From: Edaphovirga cremea
GTDB taxonomy: Bacteria > Pseudomonadota > Gammaproteobacteria > Enterobacterales > Enterobacteriaceae
Length of the DNA stretch: 64,000 nucleotides
Direction of reading: 5' to 3'
NCBI RefSeq assembly: GCF_003332275.1
Contig: NZ_QOVA01000014.1
Location: 32,619 to 96,618, forward strand
Of the stretch, positions 38,984 to 51,256 are shown one piece after another. The position numbers and the translations under genes are program-made. The notes under the pieces are model-generated. The model was not told the DNA's origin. It ran no database searches and saw only the letters and a program-made list of their open reading frames with translations. Numbering within the stretch: the first letter of the stretch is position 1; each line of letters opens with the position of its first letter.

Positions 38984-39988
38984 TTACTCTTCGCGAGTGA
39001 TACCAAAGTGTTTGTATGCATGATTGGTGGCGATACGCCCACGCGGAGTACGTTGCAGAAAACCTTGCTGAATCAGGTAAGGCTCAAGAACATCCTCGAT
39101 CGTTTCACGTTCTTCACCGATGGCGGCGGCCAGATTGTCCAATCCCACCGGCCCCCCCATGAACTTATCGATCACTGCCAGCAACAGTTTCCGATCCATA
39201 AAGTCAAAGCCTTCGGCGTCCACATTCAGCATATCCAGCGCCAGACTGGCGACGTTACTGTTGATCCTGCCATCGGCTTTCACCTCGGCAAAATCCCTCA
39301 CACGCCGTAACAGACGGTTGGCGATACGCGGGGTGCCGCGCGAACGGCGGGCAATCTCATGGGCACCGTCCTCAGACAGTTCCAGATTGAGGCAATTCGC
39401 GCTGCGCCCGACAATGTGTTGCAGATCGGCGACCTGATAGAACTCCAGGCGTTGCACAATACCGAAACGGTCACGCAGCGGGGCTGTCAATGAACCGGCG
39501 CGGGTCGTTGCGCCCACCAGGGTAAATGGCGGCAGGTCGAGTTTGATTGAGCGCGCAGCAGGGCCTTCGCCAATCATGATATCCAACTGGTAATCCTCCA
39601 TCGCCGGATAGAGAACTTCCTCAACAACCGGCGACAGGCGATGGATTTCATCGATAAACAGTACATCGTGAGGCTCAAGATTGGTCAGCATCGCCGCCAG
39701 ATCGCCCGCTTTTTCCAGTATCGGCCCCGAGGTGGTGCGCAGGTTAACACCCATTTCGTTGGCGATAATATGCGCCAGCGTGGTTTTACCCAGCCCCGGT
39801 GGCCCGAAAATCAGCAGATGATCCAGCGCATCGCCGCGCTGTTTGGCCGCCTGAATGAAGATTTCCATCTGTTCGCGAACGTGCGGCTGCCCAACATACT
39901 CATTGAGCAGTCTGGGGCGTATAGCCCGATCGATAATTTCCTCTTCGCTAATAACAGCAGGGGAAATCAGGCGGTCAGCTTCAATCAT
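38984..39988 (-). CDS. ruvB: Holliday junction helicase motor RuvB
   Basis: 334 residues (E. coli 336). AAA+ motor that drives branch migration with RuvA. Walker A GPPGLGKT at 62-69, Walker B LFIDEIHR, sensor GATTRAG and the arginine finger region PLRDRFG are present; a winged helix closes the protein. Eight bases after ruvA. Confidence 0.98.
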   Translation of the reverse strand: MIEADRLISPAVISEEEIIDRAIRPRLLNEYVGQPHVREQMEIFIQAAKQRGDALDHLLIFGPPGLGKTTLAHIIANEMGVNLRTTSGPILEKAGDLAAMLTNLEPHDVLFIDEIHRLSPVVEEVLYPAMEDYQLDIMIGEGPAARSIKLDLPPFTLVGATTRAGSLTAPLRDRFGIVQRLEFYQVADLQHIVGRSANCLNLELSEDGAHEIARRSRGTPRIANRLLRRVRDFAEVKADGRINSNVASLALDMLNVDAEGFDFMDRKLLLAVIDKFMGGPVGLDNLAAAIGEERETIEDVLEPYLIQQGFLQRTPRGRIATNHAYKHFGITREE

Positions 39989-39996
39989 CCTTTACC

Positions 39997-40614
39997 TCAC
40001 AACGCAGCGCGAAGTGCATCGCGGATTAACGTTTCACAATCCGCGCCCGGTTTTGCATTTTTGCTGACCAGACGGCTGGCTTCCTGCGGCTTGTAGCCCA
40101 GGGCAACCAGTGCTGAAACCGCTTCTGCCTCAGCATCGGCTTCTTGTTTGGCCTGTGACGAAACGGCGGGCAACGTGATGTCGGTCGAGTTGTTGAACAG
40201 ATCGCCATTCATTCCTTTGAACCGATCTTTCATTTCAACGATCAGACGTTCGGCGGTTTTCTTGCCGACGCCCGGCAGTTTAATTAGGGTCGCGACCTCT
40301 TCCCGCTCCACGGCGGAAACAAACTGCTGCGCTGACATCCCGGAGAGAATAGCCAACGCCAATTTTGGCCCCACTCCGTTAACTTTTATCAGTTCACGAA
40401 AGAGCGCCCGCTCTTGCTTGTCGTTAAAACCGTATAAGAGCTGGGCATCTTCACGCACGATAAATTGGGTGAAAACAATGGCTTCCTGACCCAATTCCGG
40501 CAACTCATAGAAACAGGTCATCGGCATGTGAACTTCATAGCCCACGCCGTTGGTTTCCAGCAACACCAGCGGTGGTTGCTTTTCCAGAATAACTCCCCTG
40601 AGACGACCTATCAC
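39997..40614 (-). CDS. ruvA: Holliday junction-binding protein RuvA
   Basis: 205 residues (E. coli 203). OB-fold N-terminus (MIGRLRGVI), acidic pin region, helix-hairpin-helix motifs ([33 protein letters not shown]) and a C-terminal domain that contacts RuvB. First gene of ruvAB, with a LexA box upstream. Confidence 0.97.
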   Translation of the reverse strand: MIGRLRGVILEKQPPLVLLETNGVGYEVHMPMTCFYELPELGQEAIVFTQFIVREDAQLLYGFNDKQERALFRELIKVNGVGPKLALAILSGMSAQQFVSAVEREEVATLIKLPGVGKKTAERLIVEMKDRFKGMNGDLFNNSTDITLPAVSSQAKQEADAEAEAVSALVALGYKPQEASRLVSKNAKPGADCETLIRDALRAAL

Positions 40615-40701
40615 TTTGTATTCCTCGCGCGGTTAATAGCGGCAACTGTTGGCTTTGGCAACTGTTCATTTCTGCAATAAAGGCGTTTATACCATAGAAA
40701 A

Positions 40702-40721
40702 GGCTGGATGGATATCCAGCT
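40702..40721. promoter_or_regulatory. LexA box of ruvAB
   Basis: Core CTGGATGGATATCCAG at 40704-40719, read CTGGATATCCATCCAG on the ruvA strand; one base differs from the E. coli ruvAB operator as I recall it. About 90 bases before ruvA, between ruvC and ruvA. SOS induction of ruvAB is expected. Confidence 0.78.
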
Positions 40722-40727
40722 TGCGGC

Positions 40728-41249
40728 TCAGCGCATCCGCCCTCGCGCCAGTTGCAGGCGATCGTTATTCATTCTGATCGCATTCTGGCTGACGTGGCAA
40801 TGGGTAATGGCGATAGCCAGCGCATCGGCGGCATCCGCTTGCGGATTGGCAGGCAGTTTCAACAATGAGCGCACCATATGTTGCACCTGGCTTTTTTCTG
40901 CGGCACCACTGCCAACGACGGTCTGCTTCACCTGCCGCGCAGCATATTCAAATACCGGCAGATCCAGATTCACCGCGGCAACAATGGCCACGCCGCGCGC
41001 CTGCCCCAGCTTGAGCGCCGAGTCAGCGTTTTTCGCCATGAACACCTGTTCAATCGCGAAAAATTCGGGCTGGAATTGGGTAATGATCTCCGTCACCCCC
41101 GCATATATCAACTTCAGTCGGGTCGGCATATCATCCACAACAGTGCGGATGCAGCCGCTGCCCAGATAGCTCAATTGCCGGCCTTCCTGACGAATAACGC
41201 CATAACCGGTGATGCGCGAACCGGGGTCGATCCCGAGAATTATTGCCAT
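40728..41249 (-). CDS. ruvC: Holliday junction resolvase RuvC
   Basis: 173 residues from the ATG at 41249, the E. coli length; the longer frame to 41372 is not conserved. RNase H-like endonuclease with acidic residues in [20 protein letters not shown] and [12 protein letters not shown]. It cuts junctions moved by RuvAB. E. coli yebB, between ruvA and ruvC, is absent. Confidence 0.97.
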   Translation of the reverse strand: MAIILGIDPGSRITGYGVIRQEGRQLSYLGSGCIRTVVDDMPTRLKLIYAGVTEIITQFQPEFFAIEQVFMAKNADSALKLGQARGVAIVAAVNLDLPVFEYAARQVKQTVVGSGAAEKSQVQHMVRSLLKLPANPQADAADALAIAITHCHVSQNAIRMNNDRLQLARGRMR

Positions 41250-41400
41250 AACTGTACAATCACCCTGTATTGTCGCTGTCGCGAATACTGTGATGGCCCA
41301 TCGCGGGCCATCATCTTGCCGCATGCCCAGCCGGTGATTATCTACCGCAGCATAGGGATGTACTTCAGACACTCTTATTTATGTATACAATATTGCGGCA

Positions 41401-42144
41401 CTAGAGTGTTTCTGCCACTTCGTCAGAAATTTCACCGTTATGGTAAACCTCCTGAACGTCATCGCAATCTTCCAGCATATCAATCAGACGCAGCAGTTTA
41501 GGGGCGGTTTCCGCATCCATGTCTGCTTTGGTGGAAGGAATCAGCGACACCTCAGCCGCCTCAGCCTTAAGACCTGTGGCATCCAGCGCATCTTTCACGT
41601 CACCAAAGCTTTCTGGTGTTGTGAATACATCAATCGCACCGTCGTCATAGGTCACTACGTCATCAGCACCCGCTTCCAGGGCCGCTTCCATCACCGCATC
41701 TTCATCTTCACCCGGTGCGTAGGAAATCACCCCTTTTTTGGTGAACAGGTAAGAAACCGAGCCGTCAGTCCCCAGATTGCCGCCGCACTTGGTAAACGCA
41801 TGACGCACTTCAGAAACGGTACGATTACGGTTGTCACTCAGGCACTCTACCATGACGGCGGTACCGCCTGGGCCGTAACCTTCATACACGATGGTTTCCA
41901 TATTGGTATCATCGTCACCACCCACGCCACGCGCGATTGCGCGGTTCAGCGTATCGCGGGTCATGTTGTTCGACAGAGCTTTATCGATTGCCGCACGCAG
42001 ACGCGGGTTTGCAGCCGGATCGCCACCCCCCAATTTGGCTGCCGTCACCAATTCACGAATGATTTTGGTGAAAATTTTACCGCGCTTTGAATCTTGCGCA
42101 GCTTTGCGGTGTTTGGTATTGGCCCATTTACTATGACCTGCCAT
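41401..42144 (-). CDS. yebC: YebC/PmpR-family protein
   Basis: 247 residues from [14 protein letters not shown] at 42144 with GGAG upstream. Very similar to E. coli YebC (246 aa). The family includes DNA-binding regulators and proteins reported to relieve ribosome stalling at prolines; the activity here is not shown by the sequence. Upstream of ruvC on the same strand. Confidence 0.95.
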   Translation of the reverse strand: MAGHSKWANTKHRKAAQDSKRGKIFTKIIRELVTAAKLGGGDPAANPRLRAAIDKALSNNMTRDTLNRAIARGVGGDDDTNMETIVYEGYGPGGTAVMVECLSDNRNRTVSEVRHAFTKCGGNLGTDGSVSYLFTKKGVISYAPGEDEDAVMEAALEAGADDVVTYDDGAIDVFTTPESFGDVKDALDATGLKAEAAEVSLIPSTKADMDAETAPKLLRLIDMLEDCDDVQEVYHNGEISDEVAETL

Positions 42145-42165
42145 AAGAATCTCCAAAAAGTCCGG

Positions 42166-42609
42166 TTAGACTGAATAATTAACAAACTCTTCAATCGCCT
42201 GCTGATTACTCCAGGACTTGGTTAATGCCGCCGCACTGGCGGCATCAAGCCACTGGTAGGCGTGGTGCTCGGTAATAACGAGATCACGCGGTTCGGGTAA
42301 TGCCAGACAGAACCAATGTTCTTTATTTCGTGTCACACCCGGAGCATAGCGATAGCGCAAATGCGCAAAAAGCTCAAACTCCACACAGCGCTGACAGTCA
42401 AGTAAGGTCAGGTTTTCACTGGCGATATCCACGCCTATTTCTTCCATTACTTCACGCTGTGCGGCATGCTCGGGTGACTCCCCCTCCTCCAGACTGCCGG
42501 TCACCGACTGCCAGAAATCAGGGTCATCACGCCGTTGTAACATCAGCACCCGGCCATTGGATCTGGCGTAAATCACCACCAATATTGACTCAGGGCGCTT
42601 ATAGTTCAT
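42166..42609 (-). CDS. nudB: Dihydroneopterin triphosphate diphosphatase
   Basis: 147 residues (E. coli 150). The full Nudix box is visible: G, five residues, E, seven residues, REVMEEIG. It removes pyrophosphate from dihydroneopterin triphosphate in folate synthesis. Its ATG overlaps the aspS stop by one base (TGATG), so translation is coupled. Confidence 0.94.
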   Translation of the reverse strand: MNYKRPESILVVIYARSNGRVLMLQRRDDPDFWQSVTGSLEEGESPEHAAQREVMEEIGVDIASENLTLLDCQRCVEFELFAHLRYRYAPGVTRNKEHWFCLALPEPRDLVITEHHAYQWLDAASAAALTKSWSNQQAIEEFVNYSV

Positions 42610-44405
42610 CAGATAGTCTCAAGTTTATCGCTGTCGTCGGCAGATTTCCTGGCGATCACACCGATCGACAACTCTTGCAGCGACGCCGGATTGGCAAAGC
42701 TGGGTGCTTCGGTCATCAGGCAGGCAGCCGCCGTGGTTTTCGGGAACGCGATAACGTCACGGATATTGTCAGTACCGGTCAGCAGCATCACCAGACGGTC
42801 GAGGCCGAACGCCAGACCCGCATGCGGCGGCGTACCAAATTTCAGTGCGTCCAGCAGGAAGCCAAACTTCTCACGCTGTTCATGTTCATTGATGCCAAGA
42901 ATGCCAAACACGGTTTGCTGCATTTCAGTCCGGTGAATACGCACGGAACCGCCACCCACTTCATAGCCGTTTATGACCATATCGTAAGCGTTGGCAATGG
43001 CAGACGTAGGTTCAGCCTGCAACTCTTGCGGTTGCATATCACGCGGTGCGGTAAACGGATGATGCATGGCAGCCAGACCGCCCTCACCATCTTCTTCGAA
43101 CATCGGGAAGTCGATCACCCACAGCGGAGCCCAACTGCCTTCGCGCGTCAGTTTCAGATCGCGACCGAGCTTCAGGCGCAACGCACCCATCGCATCGGTA
43201 ACGATTTTGGCACTGTCAGCGCCGAAGAAAATGATGTCGCCATCTTCTGCTGCCGTGCGATCCAGCAATGCCGTCAATACGTCCTCACTGAGGAATTTGG
43301 CGACCGGGCTCTGTACACCTTCCAGGCCCTTGGCACGTTCGTTGACCTTGATATAGGCCAAGCCTTTTGCACCGTAGATTTCAATGAATTTCGCGTATTC
43401 ATCAATTTGCTTGCGGCTGGTTTGTGAGCCACCCGGTACGCGGATTGCCGCAACGCGGCCTTTTGGATCGTTGGCCGGACCGGCGAAGACTTTGAATTCA
43501 ATCTCTTTGAGCAGATCGGCCACGTCCACCAGCTCCAGCGGGTTGCGCAGGTCTGGTTTGTCCGAGCCAAAACGGCGCATGGCTTCAGCAAAGGTCATGA
43601 TCGGGAAATCACCCAGATCCACACCCTTCACGTCCAGCCACAGTTCACGCACCAATTTCTCCATCACTTCACGCACTTGATCCGCGCTCATGAAAGAGGT
43701 TTCTACGTCGATCTGGGTAAATTCAGGTTGACGGTCAGCACGCAAATCTTCATCGCGGAAACATTTTACAATCTGATAATAACGGTCAAAGCCAGACATC
43801 ATCAGCAGTTGTTTAAACAACTGCGGGGATTGCGGCAGCGCATAGAACTTGCCTTTGTGTACGCGGCTCGGCACCAGATAGTCACGCGCACCTTCCGGCG
43901 TGGCTTTGGTCAGCATCGGCGTTTCAATGTCTAAAAAGCCCTGGCTATCCATGAAACGGCGCACAAAACTGGTGATACGCGCACGCGCTTTCAGGCGCTC
44001 GGCCATCTCGGGGCGACGCAGATCCAGATAACGGTATTTCAGGCGTTGTTCTTCGCTGTTGATTTGATTGGAATCCAGTGGCAACGGCTCTGAGCGGTTG
44101 ATAATAGTCAGGCCATTGGCAAACACTTCGACTTCCCCGGTCGCCATATCTTTGTTGATCTGGCTTTCCGGACGGGCACGCACGGTGCCGGTGATCTGGA
44201 TGCAGAACTCATTACGCAGTTCTGAAGCCTGTCCGAAAGCGGCCTGATGATCGGGATCGAAGAACACCTGAACGATACCGTCGCGATCGCGCATATCAAT
44301 GAAGATCAAACCACCTAAATCGCGACGACGATTTACCCAACCACACAGTGTCACTTCCTGACCCACATGGGACAGATTCAGCTTCCCACAATATTCAGTA
44401 CGCAT
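42609..44405 (-). CDS. aspS: Aspartyl-tRNA synthetase
   Basis: 598 residues (E. coli 590), class II synthetase. N-terminal OB-fold anticodon domain ([23 protein letters not shown]), motif 2 [19 protein letters not shown], bacterial GAD insertion domain and motif 3 [15 protein letters not shown]. It charges tRNA-Asp. AAGGA precedes the ATG; the FmdB-type gene is 12 bases upstream. Confidence 0.98.
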   Translation of the reverse strand: MRTEYCGKLNLSHVGQEVTLCGWVNRRRDLGGLIFIDMRDRDGIVQVFFDPDHQAAFGQASELRNEFCIQITGTVRARPESQINKDMATGEVEVFANGLTIINRSEPLPLDSNQINSEEQRLKYRYLDLRRPEMAERLKARARITSFVRRFMDSQGFLDIETPMLTKATPEGARDYLVPSRVHKGKFYALPQSPQLFKQLLMMSGFDRYYQIVKCFRDEDLRADRQPEFTQIDVETSFMSADQVREVMEKLVRELWLDVKGVDLGDFPIMTFAEAMRRFGSDKPDLRNPLELVDVADLLKEIEFKVFAGPANDPKGRVAAIRVPGGSQTSRKQIDEYAKFIEIYGAKGLAYIKVNERAKGLEGVQSPVAKFLSEDVLTALLDRTAAEDGDIIFFGADSAKIVTDAMGALRLKLGRDLKLTREGSWAPLWVIDFPMFEEDGEGGLAAMHHPFTAPRDMQPQELQAEPTSAIANAYDMVINGYEVGGGSVRIHRTEMQQTVFGILGINEHEQREKFGFLLDALKFGTPPHAGLAFGLDRLVMLLTGTDNIRDVIAFPKTTAAACLMTEAPSFANPASLQELSIGVIARKSADDSDKLETI

Positions 44406-44417
44406 AACGATATCCTT

Positions 44418-44693
44418 TTACTCAGCCGATGCTGCAGAGGAGCTACTGGCACCTGCGGCGCCGCTCGTGCTGCTGTTTTCCGAAGCACTTGATTTGTCTT
44501 TTTGCTGGCCACCCGGTTTGAAATCTGTCGCATACCATCCGGTTCCCTTGAGTTGGAAACCGGCGGCGGAAATCAGTTTTTTCAGTGAAGGCTGCCCGCA
44601 CTCAGGACAATCTGTCAGAGGCGCGTCGGATAATTTCTGTAATTTCTCTAACCGATGGTTGCAGGCGCTGCACGCATATTCGTAAATCGGCAT
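44418..44693 (-). CDS. FmdB-family zinc ribbon protein
   Basis: 91 residues. The zinc ribbon has Cys8/Cys11 and Cys29/Cys32 (YACSACNHR, DCPECG), followed by the conserved LISAAGFQLKGTGWYATDF. The C-terminal 30 residues are Ser/Ala/Gly-rich and look disordered. The family is small, conserved and of unknown role. It probably shares a transcript with aspS and nudB. Confidence 0.9.
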   Translation of the reverse strand: MPIYEYACSACNHRLEKLQKLSDAPLTDCPECGQPSLKKLISAAGFQLKGTGWYATDFKPGGQQKDKSSASENSSTSGAAGASSSSAASAE

Positions 44694-44969
44694 AGTTCTG
44701 TCTGGATTATTCTGGTTGAAAAAAGGCGGCCATTATAAAGGAAATTCGCGCCATAGATAAGAGCGAACACACATACTGGCAACGACAAACTGGGTTCTGA
44801 CGCCTTGTTTCCACACATCATTTAACAAATTTGCTAACAATACCTGCAACTTTTCCTGTTCTCAGTAGAATAAACTCATGGCATAACCTTGTATATGTGT
44901 ACTGCCGCATAGCGATCGCTCTTCGGTTATCAAGCACCTATCCCCTGCTTTCTGGAGCTGAATACTGTT

Positions 44970-45614
44970 ATGGATACGAATACTGCTATTGCTCTGAAAA
45001 CATCTGTTGAAGCGAAAGCATCTGTTGAAGCAAAAGACATGGCGTTAGACGCCAAAACCACCGCGCTGGTGCTGATCGATCTCCAGCGCGGAATTTTACC
45101 CTTTGCCAGTGGCCCTTACTCTGCGCAACAGGTCGTTGCCAATGCGGCAAGGCTGGCTGAACGGTTCCGCGCGCTCGGTTCCCCCGTCATACTGGTGCGG
45201 GTGGGCTGGTCTGATACGTTTGCTGAAGCACTGAAGCAGGAGGTCGATCAACCGTCCCCCACGCCAGCCGGTGGACTACCAGCAACCTGGTGGGAATTTC
45301 CTGAGGAACTGGCCGTCAGCGAGCATGATATCAAGGTGGTCAAACGCCAATGGGGTGCCTTCTACGGTACCGATCTCGATTTGCAGTTACGCCGTCGTGG
45401 TATCAAAACAATTGTTCTGGCCGGGATTTCTACTAATATTGGCGTGGAGTCGACAGCGCGCTCCGCCTGGGAGCACGGTTATGGGCAGATTATTGTCGAA
45501 GATGCGTGTAGCGCCCACAGCGCAGAAGAACACAACGCCAGCGTCAACGTGATCTTCCCGCGCATTTCCCGCGTGCGCACCGCTGAACAGGTGTTGGCTG
45601 CATTGTCAGAGTAA
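44970..45614 (+). CDS. yecD: Isochorismatase-family hydrolase YecD
   Basis: 214 residues; E. coli YecD has 188. The extra N-terminal residues include a duplicated ASVEAK-type segment encoded by an 18-bp tandem repeat. GGAG lies 12 bases before the ATG at 44970; an ATG at 45039 would give a family-length protein. Family marks are [24 protein letters not shown] and [11 protein letters not shown]. At the usual nucleophile position the Cys of nicotinamidase-type members is Gly, as in isochorismatase EntB, so amidase chemistry is unlikely. The substrate is unknown. Confidence 0.9.
   Translation: MDTNTAIALKTSVEAKASVEAKDMALDAKTTALVLIDLQRGILPFASGPYSAQQVVANAARLAERFRALGSPVILVRVGWSDTFAEALKQEVDQPSPTPAGGLPATWWEFPEELAVSEHDIKVVKRQWGAFYGTDLDLQLRRRGIKTIVLAGISTNIGVESTARSAWEHGYGQIIVEDACSAHSAEEHNASVNVIFPRISRVRTAEQVLAALSE
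45001..45036 (+). repeat. Two tandem 18-bp copies inside yecD
   Basis: CATCTGTTGAAGCGAAAG at 45001 and CATCTGTTGAAGCAAAAG at 45019, one base different. In frame, they encode a doubled SVEAKA-type segment in the non-conserved N-terminus. Confidence 0.9.
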
Positions 45615-45675
45615 ATCCCACGTTGCCTGCGGATTTTTGCCATTGCGCAGGTGTTTAAGGAGAGCATCACCCTTC

Positions 45676-46494
45676 ATGTTTATTGGACTGCCGCAGTGGC
45701 ATCATAATGCCTGGGCAAAGTTAGGTATCAATGACTTAGCCGACTACAGCCGCTATTTTAATTGCGTCGAGGGGAATACGACGTTCTATGCGTTGCCAAA
45801 AGCGGAAATTGTCCACCGCTGGCGTGATATGACGAACGATGATTTTCGCTTCTGTTTCAAGTTCCCTTCCACGATAAGCCATCAGGCATCGCTGAGAAAT
45901 TGCCAGAAAGAGATCGACGCCTTCTTTCAATGTCTCGATCCGCTCAATTCCCGCATCGGCCAACTCTGGTTGCAGCTCCCTTCGGCGTTCAGCCCGATGG
46001 AATTACCCGCCCTCTGGACGTTTTTAGATGCCTTACCCAAGGCGTTCACCTACGGGGTCGAAGTGCGCCATCCTGAGTTTTTTGCCAAAGGCGAGGCCGA
46101 ATTACAGCTCAACCGCGGGCTTTCGCAACGAGGGATCAACCGTGTGATTCTCGACAGTCGCCCGATCCATGCCGCCGTTCCCCATTCAACGGCAGTGCGC
46201 GAAGCACAACGAAAGAAACCCCGATTACCTGTGCACCCGGTTGACACCGCGGGGCAGCCACTGGTGCGTTTTATCGGCGGTGATGTGATTGATGACAATC
46301 TGGCTTTCTTCACTCCCTGGTTTGAAAAGCTCCGTAACTGGCAACAAAGTGAGACCCGCCCTTACCTTTTCATTCATACGCCGGATTGCAGTGACGCGCC
46401 GCAGCAAGCACAAAAAATATGGCAGCAACTTGAGAAATTTATCCCGCAGACCGGGCCTTCCCCCGATTGGCCAGAACAAAACTCCCTGTTTTGA
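45676..46494 (+). CDS. yecE: DUF72 family protein YecE
   Basis: 272 residues from MFIGLPQWHH at 45676, the E. coli YecE length; AAGGAG lies 12 bases before. DUF72 proteins have a TIM-barrel fold of unknown activity. Conserved parts are FNCVEGNTTFYALP, FRFCFKFPSTISH, YGVEVRHPEFF and RVILDSRPIHAA. Downstream of yecD by about 60 bases. Confidence 0.93.
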   Translation: MFIGLPQWHHNAWAKLGINDLADYSRYFNCVEGNTTFYALPKAEIVHRWRDMTNDDFRFCFKFPSTISHQASLRNCQKEIDAFFQCLDPLNSRIGQLWLQLPSAFSPMELPALWTFLDALPKAFTYGVEVRHPEFFAKGEAELQLNRGLSQRGINRVILDSRPIHAAVPHSTAVREAQRKKPRLPVHPVDTAGQPLVRFIGGDVIDDNLAFFTPWFEKLRNWQQSETRPYLFIHTPDCSDAPQQAQKIWQQLEKFIPQTGPSPDWPEQNSLF

Positions 46495-46641
46495 CTTGGG
46501 AGTTATCTGACATACTGCTTTCCATACTGTAAAACGTTGATTACATAACACAGCGAGCAATAACGTGATTCCTGGCGACAGACACCCTCATTCGCAGTTA
46601 TTATCTCTGCGCCACGAAATGGTTGGGCAATGGAGTTTAAA

Positions 46642-47037
46642 ATGGTAAGCGCGCTTTATGTTGTGCTCGGCGCACTGTTGTTGATTAAGCTGTCATTTGA
46701 TGTTGTGAAGTTAAGGATGCAGTACCGGGTCGCTTACGGTGACGGCGGCTTTTACGAGTTGCAAATTGCCATTCGCGTTCATGGCAATGCGGTGGAGTAC
46801 ATTCCCATCGGGGCTATTTTGCTGCTCATGATGGAAATGAACGGTGCTGATGTGTGGATGGTTCATCTTTGCGGATTGATGCTGATTACGGGTCGTCTGT
46901 TCCATTTCTATGGATTGAAACATCGGGAAATCCGCTGGCGTCGTTCTGGTATGGGAGCTACGTATGTTTCCCTGTTGCTGATGATACTCATCAATATTTG
47001 GTACCTCCCCTGGTCGCAAATACTGACTTTGCGCTAG
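46642..47037 (+). CDS. yecN: MAPEG-family membrane protein YecN
   Basis: 131 residues from MVSALYVVLG at 46642, with GGAG six bases upstream; an in-frame ATG at 46630 would bury that site. Four membrane helices and the MAPEG-like LRMQYRVAYGDGG and RIHGNAVEYIPI segments. MAPEG proteins are membrane glutathione-type enzymes; no activity is assigned to YecN. Confidence 0.93.
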   Translation: MVSALYVVLGALLLIKLSFDVVKLRMQYRVAYGDGGFYELQIAIRVHGNAVEYIPIGAILLLMMEMNGADVWMVHLCGLMLITGRLFHFYGLKHREIRWRRSGMGATYVSLLLMILINIWYLPWSQILTLR

Positions 47038-47049
47038 GGTGCTAATAAC

Positions 47050-47070
47050 AGGCGGCGCACATGCCGCCTT
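47050..47070 (+). terminator. Weak hairpin after yecN
   Basis: Seven-pair stem AGGCGGC/GCCGCCT with a six-base loop, followed by only two T. Possible weak terminator before cmoA. Confidence 0.35.
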
Positions 47071-47124
47071 GCTGCCAATAAGTCCACAGACTCTCCTGCA
47101 TGATTTATCGCGCTTATCTGCTAG

Positions 47125-48872
<1,748 letters not shown>

Positions 48873-48902
48873 TCTGCCTGCCTGTTCAATCCGTTTTTGC
48901 AC

Positions 48903-48933
48903 AAAAAAAGCCCCGACAAATGTGACGGGGCTT
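48903..48933 (-). terminator. Terminator between convergent cmoB and cutC
   Basis: Eight-pair stem AAGCCCCG/CGGGGCTT with a ten-base loop, followed on the minus strand by seven T, so it serves cutC best; it may also end cmoB. Confidence 0.75.
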
Positions 48934-49035
48934 GGTACTTGCGCAGGGCGACGCAAAAGGGTCTAACGACCCATTAAATCAATGCACTGTGCCACTGAGT
49001 CAGTTTATTGCTGCAAGCTGATTATTCGCCACAGG

Positions 49036-49794
49036 CTAGGCAGACTGCGATAAATGAACGCTACCCCCCAGTGCGCTTTTCATCGCTTCCACCACATCAG
49101 CATCAACGCAATAATGACTGAATTCATCGAATTCATTGTCAGAACACATTGTGACACCTGCCTTCCGGTAACGCATGCTGGAAGGCACCGTATGCCCGGC
49201 AGAACTGTGCAGCTCTTTAATGCCAATATCGACAAACTTGCGCAAGTTGGTCAATCGTACACCGGCACCCGCCATAATGACGGGACCTTGAGTGGCATTA
49301 AGCAGTTCCCGCAGCAACGCAAGCCCCAACTCTGCGCTCTGCTGTTGTCCTGACGTAAGAATACGGGCAACGCCCAATTGAGTCAGTTGTTCCAATGCAA
49401 CTTTCGGGTTGAGGCACATATCAAACGCGCGGTGAAAAGTGACCGCCATCCCGCTGCACAGAGCCATGACTTGCTGCATGCGCGGAAGATCAATATGCCC
49501 TTCAGAATCAAGCATACCCACAACAACGCCTGGAAATCCCATATCGCGGATACACGCCAGATCGTTTTTAATTACATTGAACTCACTTTGGTTATAGCAG
49601 AAATCTCCGCCACGAGGACGAACAATTGGGTGCACCGGGATCGCCACCCCCTCCTTCGCCATTGATAAGGTTCCGTAACTTGGCGTCAGTCCCCCTTCTG
49701 CCTGACTCGCACATAATTCGATGCGATCGGCACCCGCCTGTTCAGCAATCAGCGCACATTCGACGCTATAGCAACACACTTCCAATTTAGTCAT
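49036..49794 (-). CDS. cutC: CutC family protein
   Basis: 252 residues (E. coli 248). TIM-barrel protein; opening [25 protein letters not shown] and [20 protein letters not shown] segment conserved. Early links to copper tolerance in E. coli have been questioned, so no function is asserted. In E. coli its neighbour is yecM; here the PatB-type gene is in between. Confidence 0.94.
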   Translation of the reverse strand: MTKLEVCCYSVECALIAEQAGADRIELCASQAEGGLTPSYGTLSMAKEGVAIPVHPIVRPRGGDFCYNQSEFNVIKNDLACIRDMGFPGVVVGMLDSEGHIDLPRMQQVMALCSGMAVTFHRAFDMCLNPKVALEQLTQLGVARILTSGQQQSAELGLALLRELLNATQGPVIMAGAGVRLTNLRKFVDIGIKELHSSAGHTVPSSMRYRKAGVTMCSDNEFDEFSHYCVDADVVEAMKSALGGSVHLSQSA

Positions 49795-49901
49795 TTTACC
49801 TCCCGGATGACGGCAACCATGCTACAGCACTTGTTAAATCCAGACTATCTCGCGTAGGCTTCAGCAAGCACTCTGTTCAGCCTGTAGAAGGACGGGTAAC
49901 T

Positions 49902-51047
49902 ATGACATTCAATTTTGATCAATGGGTAGACCGCAGTCACAGTGACAGTGTTAAGTGGAATAAATATAAGCAGCGTGATGTTATTCCGCTGTGGGTAGCC
50001 GATACGGACTTTATTTCACCGCCCGCGGTCATCGAGGCATTGCATAAACGCGTATCCGAGGGCGTATTTGGTTACGGTACATTGCCAGCGGAATTGACTG
50101 ATTTGCTGGTTGAGCGGATGAAAAACCGCTACGGCTGGCAGATAGCACCACATTGGCTGGTTTATTTACCGGGCGTGGTCTGTGCGCTGAATCTTGCCGT
50201 CAGGGCATTTACCACTGAGGGCCAGGTCTGCATAACGCCAAGTCCTATTTACCCACCTTTCTCCCAGGCTGTGACCCTTGCCAATCGAACGCAATTGCAA
50301 GCACCGCTAGTAAAGAGTGCCGATCGTTGGGTGATGGATTTTAATGCGCTTGATGGACAATTAACCGGCAATGAAAAACTGCTTCTATTATGCAATCCAC
50401 AAAATCCCGGCGGCACCGTTTACCGCAGAGAGGAGTTGGAACAGCAGCATAAATTTGCGCAGCAGCATAATCTAGTGGTGTGTTCTGATGAAATTCATAG
50501 CGACTTAATTCTCGATAGTGATATTCATCACATTCCCTTCGCTGCGTTAAATCCCGATGCCGAACAGCGTGCAATCACCCTAATTTCCCCTTCAAAGACC
50601 TTTAATTTGGCGGGGCTCGGCGCGTCGGTAGCCATTATCGCCAATGACGAGTTACGGCGAAAATTTATCCGCCAGCAAAAAGGGATAATACCCAGCGTTA
50701 ATATATTGGCCTACGTCGCAGCCATTGCTGCTTATCGCGATGGTGAGTCATGGTTGCGTGAGCAAATTGCATATTTAAGGGACAACCGGAATTGGCTGGT
50801 GCAGCGTATTAACGCTATGCCGGGGTTATCAATGGTGTCACCTGAAGGCACGTATTTGGGTTGGATCGATGCATCGGGGCTTGCCGTTGATAATCCCTAT
50901 TCGTTCTTTTTGCAGGCAGGTGTCGCGTTATCCCCCGGCAAGGATTTTGGCGACGATCGGTTCATCCGCATCAATTTCGGCTGCACGCGCGCATTGCTTG
51001 AGCAGGCACTACAGCGCATGGAAACCGCCATCCTCAGTTTGAATTGA
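49902..51047 (+). CDS. PatB/MalY-type aminotransferase, likely cystathionine beta-lyase
   Basis: 381 residues, fold-type I PLP enzyme. NFDQWVDRSHSDSVKWNKY and PLWVADTDF at the N-terminus are the C-S lyase hallmark; LLCNPQNPGGTVYRREEL, SDEIHSDLI and the PLP-binding Lys232 in ISPSKTFNLAG follow. Relatives cleave cystathionine or cysteine conjugates. It is not present between cutC and yecM in E. coli, has no partner gene here, and its 3' side abuts two tandem ERIC-like repeats. Confidence 0.88.
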   Translation: MTFNFDQWVDRSHSDSVKWNKYKQRDVIPLWVADTDFISPPAVIEALHKRVSEGVFGYGTLPAELTDLLVERMKNRYGWQIAPHWLVYLPGVVCALNLAVRAFTTEGQVCITPSPIYPPFSQAVTLANRTQLQAPLVKSADRWVMDFNALDGQLTGNEKLLLLCNPQNPGGTVYRREELEQQHKFAQQHNLVVCSDEIHSDLILDSDIHHIPFAALNPDAEQRAITLISPSKTFNLAGLGASVAIIANDELRRKFIRQQKGIIPSVNILAYVAAIAAYRDGESWLREQIAYLRDNRNWLVQRINAMPGLSMVSPEGTYLGWIDASGLAVDNPYSFFLQAGVALSPGKDFGDDRFIRINFGCTRALLEQALQRMETAILSLN

Positions 51048-51059
51048 GATTAGTGAGGA

Positions 51060-51255
51060 GCGCACAGCAACCGGAGCGTACATCAGTACGTGAGGATTGC
51101 GAGCACTGCTCCTCGCCCAAGATGGCAAGTAAAATAGGCTCTAGGCGTTATTGTCGCAGTCAGCTTGGGCAGGGACAGCGCACAGCAACCGGAGCGTACA
51201 TCAGTACGTGAGGATTGCGAGCACTGCTCCTCGCTCAAGATGGCAAGTAAAATAG
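51060..51255. repeat. Two tandem ERIC-like repeats
   Basis: Two 78-base copies at 51060-51137 and 51178-51255 differ at one visible position (CGCCCAA against CGCTCAA) and are 40 bases apart. The core GGAGCGTACATCAGTACGTG is palindromic. The spacer AGGCGTTATTGTCGCAG matches the flank of the 16-kb element, so this is one element partly duplicated. The right copy ends at the yecM stop codon. Confidence 0.88.
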
Positions 51256-51256
51256 C

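Noticed and set aside
42300..43427. 375-codon plus-strand frame opposite nudB and aspS
   Set aside because: Antisense to two well-conserved genes; composition is that of a mirror frame and no domain is recognisable.
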